This document shows positions 32,401 through 41,950 of a stretch of DNA of 64,000 nucleotides, piece by piece. Both the position numbers and the translations under genes were made by a program. Origin of the DNA: Phytophthora colocasiae (Eukaryota; Oomycota; Peronosporomycetes; Peronosporales; Peronosporaceae); NCBI GenBank assembly GCA_018806915.1, contig JAGKQI010000105.1, positions 62,001 through 126,000 on the forward strand, in the 5' to 3' direction. Every line of letters starts with the position of its first letter. The first letter of the stretch is position 1. The notes beneath the pieces were generated by a model. The model made no database searches. It had not been told where the DNA came from and worked only from the letters and a program-made list of their open reading frames with translations.

Positions 32401-32655
32401 CAGGTTGTGACCACTAACGCTGAAGGGTTCAAGTACGTGGCGTATTCGCGATTGCTGCCTGTTGTCGTAGAGGCTCTCAAGCGGGAGCAACAACGTGCGG
32501 ATGACAGCACGACGAGAATTCATCAACTTGAGACTGAAGTGGCCGATCTCAAACGTGCACTGGCAACACAGCAAGAAACGTTCGAGGAGATTCAGCAGTT
32601 TTTCAACCAAGTGAGGAGCAATCCAGAGCTACATCAAGCCATGCAAATGCAATAA
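29460..32655 (+). CDS. Secreted EGF-like protein with S74-type intramolecular chaperone domain
   Basis: Exons 29460-29691, 29765-29979 and 30046-32655, about 1018 aa. A signal peptide (AVLLVLCIALLSTG core) precedes an EGF-like domain (about 39-78). A beta-rich region follows, then a second EGF-like domain (CSGQGECSTETGICHCHEGY, about 223-250). Residues about 290-560 are built from short Gly-Gly repeats such as GGLEVQSGNLAVRSGAL and GGLRVESGGIQIESG, suggesting a beta-solenoid or fibre. Near the end lies an S74/ICA domain: DASDERFK carries the Ser-x4-Lys dyad (Ser877, Lys882), followed by LRGVEY, LGFIAQEVEQVAPQVV and YSRLLPVVVEALK, then a coiled coil. In tailspikes and MYRF this domain trimerises and self-cleaves just before the Ser; a trimeric, processed surface fibre is inferred. 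Confidence 0.85.
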
Positions 32656-32733
32656 TCATACCGTTGTTGGCGTTCGGTTAACTCTTTCCCTGGTCAATAT
32701 CCGGCTTGCGATTTCTCTCTCTAGTGACGTAAC

Positions 32734-34863
32734 TTACTGCTGTTGTGGTGGCAGTTCTTGTAAATATTGCCGCTCCGAGCGGATGTAAAGAACGACCCCT
32801 AGTGCGATCATCAATACAACGATGAGGACATCATCGGACATCAACACCTCCCGCCAGTTGTTGGAGATATCCTGCAGTATAGCGTTGAGGCTCAGGTTCG
32901 ACTCGACAGGCCACCACCTTTCCAGCATTGAAGACAACGAAGCACCCGTTCCCGATTCTTTGCTGCTCGCACTGGATGGCGCACTTGTCGCTGACGACGT
33001 CGGGTAAACCACTTCGCTTTTTTTGGATGGCGGCACGTTGCCAAGAAGCTCATTCCACCACTTTCTCCAAGCCAGGAGCGACTTGTGAGCACGCAGCTTC
33101 CACATGGCTAGAGTTACTGGCACACTGGCGTCGCTATGTGCTACACGAGCCTTGTCAAAGAAGCGCTTGGCCAGATAAAAGTCCTGATCCACACCGATGC
33201 CATGCTCATACATGAGCGCGAGGTTGAACATGGCCTGCGCGTTGGAACGTTTGCTGGCGAGGGAATAATGCGCACTAGCCTTGACGAAGTCCACAGGATG
33301 GCCGCCTTTTCCATAGTAGTAATAATCACCGATCTTCAGGTTAGCATCCACATTACCCTGTAGCGCGGCCAGCCTGTACAACATCACAGCGGTCGAGGCC
33401 ACAATGTCCTCCTCGAGGTCCATACCCGACGGTACCAGTGACAGCAGTGGCGTGAATGTTGACGGTGTCAAGAAATCGTAGTCCAGAAGATAAGCAGCAT
33501 TGTGTTGAGCGACTTCGTAGCCCTGCTGCGCCATAACAGCGTACTTCATGAACGCCGCCTCGTAGTCTTGGCGCTTGAAGTCCTTGTACGCCTGAGTAAG
33601 CACGCGATCCCATTCCCCACGTTCCGCCACCATTTTGAACGATTCAACTGCATTCTTGCAAGAGCGAGTTGTGCCGATTCCATGAAGACTCATGTGGCCA
33701 AGTTTGTGACTGGAAACCGTGTGGCCCTGGTGGGCAGCAACCTGGAAATACCCATGCGCAACTTCATACTCGGGGTGTTCCGCTGCAAGAATACTACCGC
33801 CGCGCATGTGAAGGACGCCCAAATTGTAGAATGCCTCCATACTGCCCTGCTTAGCCGCAGCCTTGAAGAGGGCCACAGCCTGTTCTTCGTCCAAGTCAGT
33901 GCCTTTTCCAAGCAAATACAAGTGTGCCAGTTCGTTCTGCGCCGCAGTGTTCCCCTCGTTCACAGCTTCCTGTAAGTACTTGAATGCAGTAGCATTATTC
34001 TGCTCGACTCCAATGCCTAGACTGTAGATGTGGCCCAGATGATACGCACCTCCACTTGCCCCCAGCTCGTAAGCTTTCTGGAAAAGCACTGCTGCTCGCT
34101 GCAAGTCTTGAGCAAGTCCACGAGCGCCGTAGAAGTACAACGTGGCTAAATTCAGTGTAGCATCCGGATCGCCCTTGTCTGCCGAGAACTGGTAATAGTC
34201 CACAATTGCACTATCACCAGGTAAATTCTTCTTGTGCTGTGTTTCCGCCACCGTCTTGAGACGACGGTGCGGCAGGTCGTAAATGGCTGGATGGCTGGCA
34301 TTCTGCTCCCGTCTAGCCACAGCTTCATTGGCCGCCACTTCATAGTAGCGCACAGCGGACTCACATTTCTTCGGAGCTCCAAGACCTAGCAGATGCTTGT
34401 GGCCTAGTACCATAGCGGCACCGATGTCTCCGCCCAGCGCCGCAAAGTAGTAGTGCGACATGGCAGCCGCTTCGTCCAACGCAAAGCCCCAAAGTCCGTA
34501 ACTAAGCGCCACACCTACGTGGAACTGCGCTCTTGGCGCGCCCAAAGCAGCAGCTTCAGCGTACAGACTCATGGCCAATGTCCCATTGACGCGCGTGTCC
34601 AGGGAGCTGTTGCCGTAGAAATACATGTCTCCCAGCTGCACCAGCGCGTCGCGGCGCTCGGAACGCGACACCAGCGGAGAGAGCGCAGCGTCACTGAGAT
34701 CGCGAACAGCTGCGTTGTCTGTTTGGACGCGTTGAAGCGCCTCAACAAGAGGTGACGGCGGCGCGATGGCGTCTACAACGGAGAGTGACAGGGTCAGACC
34801 AGAGAGCAACAGGGGGAAGCAACACTGTGAGAAACGTACCGGACGCGCGAGCTTTAGAGACAT
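32734..34863 (-). CDS. SEL1L/HRD3-like ERAD protein
   Basis: Single exon, 709 aa. An N-terminal signal sequence (CCFPLLLSGLTLSLSVVDA) is followed by at least ten Sel1-like repeats, recognisable from A-x-G-x-x-x-A and LG-x-x-Y-x-x-G patterns (for example AYHLGHIYSLGIGVEQN and NLALMYEHGIGVDQD). A Ser/Ala-rich linker and one C-terminal transmembrane segment (VLIVVLMIALGVVLYI) end the protein, leaving a short cytosolic tail. This order matches SEL1L/Hrd3, the lumenal adaptor of the HRD1 ubiquitin ligase that selects misfolded ER proteins. ATG 34863 is the first that gives a complete signal sequence. No frame problems. Confidence 0.88.
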   Translation of the reverse strand: MSLKLARPVRFSQCCFPLLLSGLTLSLSVVDAIAPPSPLVEALQRVQTDNAAVRDLSDAALSPLVSRSERRDALVQLGDMYFYGNSSLDTRVNGTLAMSLYAEAAALGAPRAQFHVGVALSYGLWGFALDEAAAMSHYYFAALGGDIGAAMVLGHKHLLGLGAPKKCESAVRYYEVAANEAVARREQNASHPAIYDLPHRRLKTVAETQHKKNLPGDSAIVDYYQFSADKGDPDATLNLATLYFYGARGLAQDLQRAAVLFQKAYELGASGGAYHLGHIYSLGIGVEQNNATAFKYLQEAVNEGNTAAQNELAHLYLLGKGTDLDEEQAVALFKAAAKQGSMEAFYNLGVLHMRGGSILAAEHPEYEVAHGYFQVAAHQGHTVSSHKLGHMSLHGIGTTRSCKNAVESFKMVAERGEWDRVLTQAYKDFKRQDYEAAFMKYAVMAQQGYEVAQHNAAYLLDYDFLTPSTFTPLLSLVPSGMDLEEDIVASTAVMLYRLAALQGNVDANLKIGDYYYYGKGGHPVDFVKASAHYSLASKRSNAQAMFNLALMYEHGIGVDQDFYLAKRFFDKARVAHSDASVPVTLAMWKLRAHKSLLAWRKWWNELLGNVPPSKKSEVVYPTSSATSAPSSASSKESGTGASLSSMLERWWPVESNLSLNAILQDISNNWREVLMSDDVLIVVLMIALGVVLYIRSERQYLQELPPQQQ

Positions 34864-35475
34864 CGGAAGGTGAAGAAGAGACGCATGAGAGCGTCAACGC
34901 TAGAGCGATCGAAGCAAACGCACAGCGGAAGGAGCGGCGCATTGCCCACAAGAGTGCGAGGAGAGGAAGTCGTAGCTCCTCGACTGCGAATTGGTTTCTG
35001 AGCACGAGACCGGCTCGGAGCGATATACGTAATCATATCGGACATGATAAGGGTATTTATTATTAGAGTTTATCAGTCAGTTTATATTTACAGTGGTTCT
35101 TATTCGTCCGATCCAACTGAACCAGGGTATTATATTACAGAGGCTCTATGTAAAATGCAGCCACGTCACTCTTTCTTGTCCACAATGGCGTCTTCAACAA
35201 ACGAGAGCTTCGTTACCTCAATACATGCACGACGTCTTGCATCGGACAAACAACACTCACAGCCTCTTATAGCGGCTTTTTCGGGGTGCTACGTGCGCTA
35301 ATAATAGCAATCACATCGCAATAATCTGATTCCGATCGGCCCTTTCTGATCCCATTAAAACATGATTGGTTATTAAAACAATTTATTTTTATCCAATCGT
35401 ATCAATCCATATTTCATGCGCGGTCTCCACTCACACAATTCCGCACCTTTGGAGCAAGGAGACTCAAGTGTAGCA
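34864..35475. other. Divergent promoter region with CCAAT motifs
   Basis: 612 bp between SEL1L-like and Rae1 genes, transcribed away from each other. ATTGG (35365-35369) and CCAAT (35393-35397) lie about 80-110 bp before the Rae1 start in an AT-rich stretch. No further gene is supported. Confidence 0.45.
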
Positions 35476-35739
35476 ATGTCTTTCGGTCAACCTGCGCAGG
35501 CCGGTGGGTACCTGAACCCGAACAACGACTACACTATCGGAGAGACCATCAATGACGGCATTCAGGACTTGGCGTGGAGCCCCACGAGCAATGTGCTGGT
35601 GTCTGGAAGCTGGGACAATTACGTTCGCTGCTGGGAGGTGCAACAGCAAGGCACACAGTTCAATGCCGTTGCTAAAGCGCAGATTACGCACGAGGGTCCA
35701 GTACTTTGTACGGCATTCAGTGGGGTGCGATCTATTGCC

Positions 35740-35773
<34 letters not shown>

Positions 35774-36811
35774 TTAATTTCTTAAGATTGACATTTGTTG
35801 TTGAGTAGGATGGCAGCACTGTGTTCTCTGGTTCGTGTGATAAGACAGCCAAGATGTGGGTTTTGAACGGCCCGGCCCAGGGACAACAGATTGCTGCGGT
35901 GCGTACATTTGTGGGGGATTCGTACTGTTAAACAACAGTAGTACTGACTGTTACTTGGAATTCAGCACGATGCCCCAATCCGCAGCATTGCTGCCATTCA
36001 GGAGGCTAACTGCGTGGCTACAGGTAGTTGGGATAAAACGCTTAAGTACTGGGACACTCGATCGCCAACCCCCATGGCCTCAGTGCAACTCTCCGAGCGA
36101 TGTTACGCCATGGACGCCAAGCACCCGCTGCTTGTGGTGGCCACTGCTGATCGCCAGGTGCACGTGTTCGATATCCGCAAGCCATCGCAGATCTATAAGT
36201 CGATTCAGTCCAACCTTAAGTTTCAGACGCGGACGATCGCGTGCTTTCCGGATGCTTCAGGTTTCGCTATCGGCTCGATCGAGGGTCGTTGCGCGATCCA
36301 GCACGTTGAGGACAAGGATAAGAGGTGCGTGATACTGTGAAATTTGTGTTTATTAACTCTGTTGCACCAACGCTATCGTGTGAATTGATCGTAGGAATGA
36401 CTTTGCGTTCAAGTGCCACCGTGATGGATCGGATATTTATCCCGTAAGCAACATTGCATTCCACCCATTCGGCACGTTTGCTACGACGGGTAGCGACGGC
36501 ACGTTCTGCTTCTGGGACAAGGATGCTCGCCAGAAGCTCAAAAGTTTCAACAAATGGTACGGCTTTTGCGAATGCTTACCGTTTACTTGTCCTAACTCCT
36601 ATGGTGGATATTTTATAGCAACCAGTCCATTACGACCGGCAAGTTCAACGCGCGCGGAGATATCTTCGCCTACACGCTGTCGTACGACTGGTCTATGGGT
36701 GCGGAGAAGTATAACCAGAGTCAGCCGAGTGTCATCCGACTGCACAGCGTCGCTGAGGCGGAAATCAAGCAGAAGAAAAAGCCAGGTACTGGGTCGCGCA
36801 ATTCGTTCTAG
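35476..36811 (+). CDS. RAE1: Rae1/Gle2 WD40 mRNA export factor
   Basis: Exons 35476-35724, 35809-35898, 35966-36324, 36395-36557 and 36626-36811, giving 348 aa, the usual Rae1 length. It is a nuclear pore WD40 propeller that works in mRNA export and mitotic spindle assembly. Motifs include GSWDNYVRCWEV, GSCDKTAKMWVLNG, GSWDKTLKYWDTRSP, the basic IACFPDASGFAIGSIEGRCAI blade and the end motif FAYTLSYDWSMGAEKYN that marks the family. Gene symbol is by family likeness. The last junction is ambiguous: acceptor 36625 keeps the frame, while acceptor 36618 would fit the family better only if the AAAAA run at 36540-36544 had one base fewer. Intron 1 carries an ATT microsatellite. Confidence 0.9.
35741..35773. 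repeat. (ATT)n microsatellite
   Basis: Eleven perfect ATT units inside the first intron of the Rae1 gene, close to its donor site. Likely length-variable between isolates. Confidence 0.85.
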
Positions 36812-37208
36812 AAGCGGAGGCCACAAGCCACGGGCTCGTAGTAGCACAACCGTCGGGGCGTGGCTTTATCTGTGTGCGTGTATCTTGCGGCTAACGTGCT
36901 GCTTCTGTCTCACAAGTTCCTTGACTTAATATTTGTTCTTGTCTTCTTTGTTTGCACCCTCTAGCCTCTAGATAAAGTATTGATCCACCCCGTCTACCGT
37001 TCACGCCACAACTCGACCTCTGTTAGGCGCAACAGTCGAAGCCCGTTGCATTTATTGTTCAAGTACTGGCAGATTTTGCGAGATAGGAAGGAAGCTAACA
37101 GGTCCGGAAGCAGATCACCACATCGTCCAAACAACGAATATCCAACTGCAAAAACTTAATCAGAGTCTATGTGTTGCCTATTGCCAAACAACAACGTTCC
37201 CTGTATGT
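36812..37208. other. Convergent intergenic region
   Basis: About 400 bp between the ends of the Rae1 gene and the mitochondrial Sel1-repeat gene. No gene seen; presumably holds both 3' ends. Confidence 0.5.
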
Positions 37209-38168
37209 TTACTCTGTTGGTTCGACTGGTACTCCAAGACGATCGAGAGCTTGCGCCGCCTCCTGCAGCCCTCCCTTCGCTGCCAGCTGATAGTACTGCA
37301 CAGCTTTCTCGTGTTCGACTGGGACACCCTTGCCGTTCTCAAACAACTGAGCCAGACATAGTTGTGCTTGTGGGACGCCACCTTCAGCAGCTAGGAAGAA
37401 AAACTGTGCAGCTTTCGAGTGATCCTGGTCGATGCCGCGTCCCAACATGTAGCAAGCACCAAGATCGAACTGTGCCAGCGCGTTACCAGCTTCCGCCGCA
37501 CGACGGAAATACGTAACAGCTTCTTCTGCACTCTGCTTCACGCCATGTCCGTGCAAATAGGCATTCCCTAGCGCACGGTCGGCCTCTGGCATGCTTTGCT
37601 TGGCTGCCTGGCGATAGAGCTGAACGGCCTTCTTGTCGTCCTGCGTCACGTGGAGTCCCTGCGCGTACATGTAACCCAGGTCGTAACTGGCCGCCATGTG
37701 TCCGTTCTCCGCTGCTTGCTCCCAGTAGTGCAACGCTCTCTCCATGTCTTGCGGCACCTCGTCGCTGCCTTGGAAGAAGAGTTTACCAACCTCGTGACAA
37801 CTGCCGTCGTGGCCAGCGTCGGCCGCCTGCTGTAGGAACTGCGTAGCCAACGCCATATTCCGCGGAATACCGGCGTGCCCCTTAAGATATAAACTACCAA
37901 GGGCTCCCTGGGCGCGAACATGACCCATCTCCGCTGCATTCGTCCAATGCAGCACGGCGCCATGTACCGACGTGGTGCTCCCCACTTCCCCTGCTCCTTC
38001 AGCTTTGCCCAGCAGAAACTTTACACCCAGGGCGAACTCAGCGTCACCGTTAGCACCAGATGAAGCGCTAGACAGAGATCGAGCAGACACCAATGGGGCG
38101 CGAGTGTTCAGGCGCTGGGCGTTACGCTGTAGCGCGCGGAGTTGCTGTCGCCATTGACGCGTGAACAT
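37209..38168 (-). CDS. Mitochondrial Sel1-repeat protein
   Basis: Single exon, 319 aa from ATG 38168. An upstream extension to 38306 would start at a non-conserved sequence overlapping the neighbour's first exon. The N-terminus is Arg/Gln/Ser-rich without acidic residues (MFTRQWRQQLRALQRNAQRL), a likely mitochondrial targeting peptide. Residues 65-310 hold six or seven Sel1-like repeats, for example RAQGALGSLYLKGHAGIPRN and LAQFDLGACYMLGRGIDQDH. There is no transmembrane segment or signal peptide. Sel1-repeat proteins are scaffolds; resemblance to mitochondrial assembly factors is possible but unproven. Head-to-head with the histone-fold gene, 91 bp apart. Confidence 0.8.
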   Translation of the reverse strand: MFTRQWRQQLRALQRNAQRLNTRAPLVSARSLSSASSGANGDAEFALGVKFLLGKAEGAGEVGSTTSVHGAVLHWTNAAEMGHVRAQGALGSLYLKGHAGIPRNMALATQFLQQAADAGHDGSCHEVGKLFFQGSDEVPQDMERALHYWEQAAENGHMAASYDLGYMYAQGLHVTQDDKKAVQLYRQAAKQSMPEADRALGNAYLHGHGVKQSAEEAVTYFRRAAEAGNALAQFDLGACYMLGRGIDQDHSKAAQFFFLAAEGGVPQAQLCLAQLFENGKGVPVEHEKAVQYYQLAAKGGLQEAAQALDRLGVPVEPTE

Positions 38169-38195
38169 CTTGTGTTTGTGCGGCTTGAAAACCAA

Positions 38196-38227
38196 AGTGT
38201 AACCCCTAGGGTATGTAGGGTTACACT
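38196..38227. promoter_or_regulatory. Perfect 10-bp inverted repeat in a bidirectional promoter
   Basis: AGTGTAACCC (38196-38205) and its exact reverse complement GGGTTACACT (38218-38227) are separated by 12 bp. They lie inside the 91-bp gap between two divergent start codons (38168 minus, 38260 plus). A CCAAT box follows at 38242-38246. The symmetric position suggests a dimeric factor serving both genes. Confidence 0.5.
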
Positions 38228-38259
38228 GACAGGACCAGTGACCAATAATTCGAGACACA

Positions 38260-39046
38260 ATGAAGCAGCGAGACCTGCTGAAGGTGACGACGTTGGCGAT
38301 TGGCAAGTGTCGGCAATTGGCTTACTGTAGTGAATCATTCAGGCACGTGTAAAGCGTCTGCTGAAAGACCAAAAGGACATGGGCCAAGTGAGCGATGGCG
38401 CGGCGCTTGCTTGTTGTAAGATTTTAATTGTGTACATGTAGCCATGTGTCAAGTACTAACGATTGTATTTGTAGCTTCGGCCGTGCAGATTTTCGTGAAA
38501 GACCTGGCCACTAAGATGCAAAAGACAGCAGTGGAAGGGATCGGCCTCACCCCAGTTGAGTTGTACGGGTGACGTTGATATTCTGTATCGTTGCTTTCGA
38601 AAACTGATGGTTCCATCTGCCAATGTTATTTTTTTCAGGAAGAAGAGTGTTTTGGCAAGCAGCGAGCTCAATTTCCTGCACAAGAAGGTGGCTTCTATTG
38701 ACGAGAGTGATGCCAAGTACCATAAACCTGCACGTAGAGGCAAGAAGCGGGCACCAAAAAGTGATTCCAAAAAGTGAGCTGAATGGTTTGTGTTGCGCGA
38801 TGCTTCATTTTTCTAACCATGCTTTTGCTTAGATCAACAACCAAGAAACCGCGCACAGTAAAGCCGAAAAGGGCAACAGCTAGGACCTCAACTGACAAGA
38901 AGAAAATGGAGCAAACTGGTAATGGAAGAATGTCTGGCAGTTCCGACGCTACTGCCGACGCCAAGCAGCCACAATCAAAGCCCAAAGCGCAGGCATTAGA
39001 GATTGAGGAGGACGATGACTATGACGAGAGTGATAGCGACGAATGA
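38260..39046 (+). CDS. Histone-fold protein (POLE4/CHRAC1/NF-YC type)
   Basis: Exons 38260-38283, 38343-38415, 38475-38562, 38639-38773 and 38833-39046, 177 aa. The first exon (eight codons) is the least certain. Residues about 9-75 form a histone fold: ARVKRLLKD, then DGAALACSSAVQIFVKDLAT, then LTPVELKKSVLASSELNFL. This spacing fits the H2A-like members of heterodimers such as NF-YC, POLE4/Dpb3 and CHRAC1, with the ARVKRLLKD start closest to POLE4. The C-terminus is Lys-rich, then ends in an acidic tail (EEDDDYDESDSDE), as in several chromatin-associated members. A role in replication or chromatin remodelling is inferred. It converges on the aspartate kinase gene. Confidence 0.7.
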
Positions 39047-39168
39047 GGAGGCTACAGTCGAGTGCAATGAAGCTATTAGGTGCATGCTTTCTATCGCCAC
39101 ACGATGGTGCTCTTAAGAGCAATAGCAGTCGAGGGCCTTTATCTACAGGGAATATAAGCCCGTTCGGC

Positions 39169-40956
39169 TTAGGCCGATTTGTTGGGCTGTGGTCCGTCAA
39201 GCAGAGACTGCCACGTCGGGCCAAAGAGCGAATCGCGAGAAGGAGACCGACGGATCGTTGTCTGCTGCAATACGGTGGAGATCGGCGCAGGAACAGGAAC
39301 AGTAACCTCACCGTTTGTAGCTGCAGTAGTGGGGTGAGGTGAGAGAGGAGGCAACCCTCCAGAGGGCTTCGCGTCTGACCTCGTTGCAGTTGGTGACATC
39401 TGCTCAGCACCTGGGAAGAAAAAGCCATGCATTCGCGCGACAATTTCGTCAGCTTCCTTTTGCTGAAGCACGAATGACAAATTCAGGTCTTCGGCAGACT
39501 CGCTCAGCAGCAACACATCGTAATTCTCAAGCACGCTAAACACGCAGCCCAGCTCTGCCAACGCCTTACGCAGTCCGCGACCCACAATCGACACAACAGA
39601 GCAGTCCTCGAACACTCGCACCTTGGAGTGTTCGTTCAGTGCTTCGAGCAGCTGCTGGAACGGAGCACCTTCAACACCACCAGGGATGTGATCAAGCGTA
39701 ACCGTGACGGAGAACTGGGACGTCGCGATAAGATCCACTGAAATTCCGCAAGCCTCGAACGGAGCGAACACTTTAGCCAAGAAACCTGACGTGCCGCACA
39801 TATCGAAGGCAGTGATGCTGAGCGTGGTCATGTTTTGGCGTTTCACCACTGCAAGGATTTTCGGGCTGCCGTGCTGGGCCTTGTCCGATTCTGAAGCGGG
39901 GTGGATGACAGTCTTCTCGCCGGTCGGGTCGTTGGTGTTTCGGATTTCAAGTGGCACTTTGCCCCACTGCGCCGGAATAATACATCGCGGGTGGAGCACC
40001 TTGGCGCCCATTGCAGCCAACTCCTGGGCCTCACGGTAGTCCAGACTCTTGATCAGACGTGCGTTAGGCACGTAACGCGGGTCAGTCGTGAACATACCGT
40101 GCACATCCGTCCAGATTTCGTACTTTTGGGCCCCCAGAAGGGCGGCGAACAGCGACCCCGAAGTGTCACTGCCCCCACGGCCCAGCACACACGTTGCTCC
40201 TGTACTGGTACTGGCAATGAATCCTTGTGTGAGTACTACGCGCTTGCCTTTCGCTGCGTTCTCAGCCTGTTCGCGATCCAAACGGGGGTTGACTTCTGCC
40301 TGCAGGTAACGGTCTTCCTCCGACTTGGTACTGGTTGGATCACTCACCAGTAGATCTCTAGCGTCCACGCGCTCCACATCCGTGAGTCCATTGTGAATCA
40401 TGATACACCGACCTAGGTGGGTCGAAAGCAGCTCTCCGAAGGCAAATACGCGTGCCTGAATGCGGGGTGAAGCCTCTTCCGTGAGTTTAATTCCTTCCAG
40501 TACTCGCACGAGATTCTTCAGCTCTTCCAACAGCGGATGCAGTGTCTTCGGAAGCAGCGGGTCAATAGGTGACATAGAGAAGGACGATCCGTCGTCACCA
40601 TGGCTCAGTACACTGTCCAACCACAGCTGCTGCCAGCGGTCATGTTGCTCCATGCTGCCTTCGACCCCCTCAAGTTCCGGTAGCAGACCAACCTCATAAG
40701 CCAAAGTGAAATGCTGTAACACAATGTTAGTGGCCAGTTCAGTGTGACTGCTACCGCGTTCACTGGCCAACGCCAACGCGCGCGTGAGCTTGTTGGTGAT
40801 TTGGGACAGCGCCGAGATGGTGACCCACACGCGCGGGGACGATGGAGACTCGAGGTGAGTGCGGATCTGGTCGCAAATGCAGCGCCAACGTGCGGCGGTC
40901 GACACGCTTGTGCCACCGAATTTGAGCACCACCCACGAAGAGGAGGACGACGTCAT
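39169..40956 (-). CDS. Aspartate kinase with ACT domains
   Basis: Catalyses ATP-dependent phosphorylation of aspartate, the first step to lysine, threonine and methionine. Single exon, 595 aa from ATG 40956; an in-frame TTG lies 29 codons upstream. Near the N-terminus is the amino-acid kinase motif WVVLKFGGTSV, later FGELLS, the nucleotide-site LGRGGSDTSG and the DVHGMFTTDPR motif. Two ACT regions follow (MTTLSITAFDMCGTSGFLAK and VVSIVGRGLRKALAELG), which in the family bind end-product amino acids. The protein is monofunctional, with no homoserine dehydrogenase. About 65 residues of Pro/Ser/Thr-rich tail lie beyond the ACT domains. No organelle targeting peptide is evident from the chosen start. 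Confidence 0.92.
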   Translation of the reverse strand: MTSSSSSWVVLKFGGTSVSTAARWRCICDQIRTHLESPSSPRVWVTISALSQITNKLTRALALASERGSSHTELATNIVLQHFTLAYEVGLLPELEGVEGSMEQHDRWQQLWLDSVLSHGDDGSSFSMSPIDPLLPKTLHPLLEELKNLVRVLEGIKLTEEASPRIQARVFAFGELLSTHLGRCIMIHNGLTDVERVDARDLLVSDPTSTKSEEDRYLQAEVNPRLDREQAENAAKGKRVVLTQGFIASTSTGATCVLGRGGSDTSGSLFAALLGAQKYEIWTDVHGMFTTDPRYVPNARLIKSLDYREAQELAAMGAKVLHPRCIIPAQWGKVPLEIRNTNDPTGEKTVIHPASESDKAQHGSPKILAVVKRQNMTTLSITAFDMCGTSGFLAKVFAPFEACGISVDLIATSQFSVTVTLDHIPGGVEGAPFQQLLEALNEHSKVRVFEDCSVVSIVGRGLRKALAELGCVFSVLENYDVLLLSESAEDLNLSFVLQQKEADEIVARMHGFFFPGAEQMSPTATRSDAKPSGGLPPLSPHPTTAATNGEVTVPVPAPISTVLQQTTIRRSPSRDSLFGPTWQSLLDGPQPNKSA

Positions 40957-41788
40957 TTCTTCTGCTTGTGCCACAAGCGAGGAGTTCTGGAATGACGCAC
41001 GGCATGAATGGCCCCATCCAGTGAAAAAAGCAGTGGGAATCAAATCGCGTGTTCTATAATGGGGCGATTTAGTCTGGACACAATAGCTGTAGCATTCATA
41101 TTTATAGAGAAACGGAGACGGTTTAAGCTGGACATTGATTACATACAGAAAATTCTCATGGCGTGTTGAAAATGCATCTAAACATTGGTTTACCTATCCG
41201 TATCCTGCGTTTAACTGTTTGTTTCCCCAGATACACCCACTGGCAGAAAACAATTGGTGTCTTCCTAGTGATAACAACTTATTAGTACAGGAGAAAACCT
41301 ATCCTGCTATTGTTTGGATTTCTCCGCATATTTTTATGGACACTTTGCTGACAGCACCATAATTACCACTGGTTTGATGGTGCCTTAAGTGAGCTCTAGA
41401 TGCGCGGTATTTTTCTCGTCCAGGACTGGAAAGGTGGCATCAGTTGTTTTGCCTTGGACCGGTTGGAATAAAAACTATGAAGAGGTCAGGATGGCGGACT
41501 ATGTGGCTGGCACCGTTCCACTTTGCCTATGCGCCTGTGTGGGTACTTTCCGGTCCACCGTACTATCGCCCATTAGGTTTTTTGGTGAGCCACACAAAAT
41601 TGTTAGCAGTATTTGATTGGTAAAAAATAACTTGTCTTGCTGTTTTTGTTTGGCGCCTAATCTGAAGCTTTGACATGCATAACTTTTCGCGCGCTTTCAC
41701 TGTCGCCAACCACTGCTGTCGGCGTTGCCGCCAACACTAAACTCAATTCACTATTCCTTTCACCCTGGACTTCACAAACAACGCCAGC
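40957..41788. other. Intergenic, no gene seen
   Basis: Upstream of the aspartate kinase gene, AT-rich. Short ORFs only. The part after about 41640 probably belongs to the transposon remnant that follows. Confidence 0.4.
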
Positions 41789-41950
41789 ATGCCTCGCCGT
41801 CGAAACCAGACCGACCTTACCCCACACGTCAAGGTGGCCGTAGCGCTATATCTTGCGCAGCGATCGGTTGGTGGCTGCCTCTCACGTGGCAGTATTGCCG
41901 CAGCTGCCGCAGGCGGCCTAATTGCTGCCGTGAAGGCCTCATTTGCTAAG
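41789..41950 (+). pseudogene. Possible Tc1/mariner-like transposase N-terminal fragment
   Basis: From ATG 41789 a frame reads MPRRRNQTDLTPHVKVAVAL, then YLAQRSVGGCLSRGSIAAAA. The spacing resembles the N-terminal helix-turn-helix of oomycete Tc1/mariner-type transposases (Leu-rich helix, then a Gly-Ser-Ile-Ala-Ala-Ala segment). After about 41915 the expected second helix is lost, with no catalytic domain. Assignment rests on pattern memory only. Confidence 0.3.

Noticed and set aside
36540..36544. Possible one-base insertion (AAAAA) in Rae1 exon 4
   Set aside because: One A fewer would fit the family better, but acceptor 36625 restores the frame without any change, so no error is claimed.
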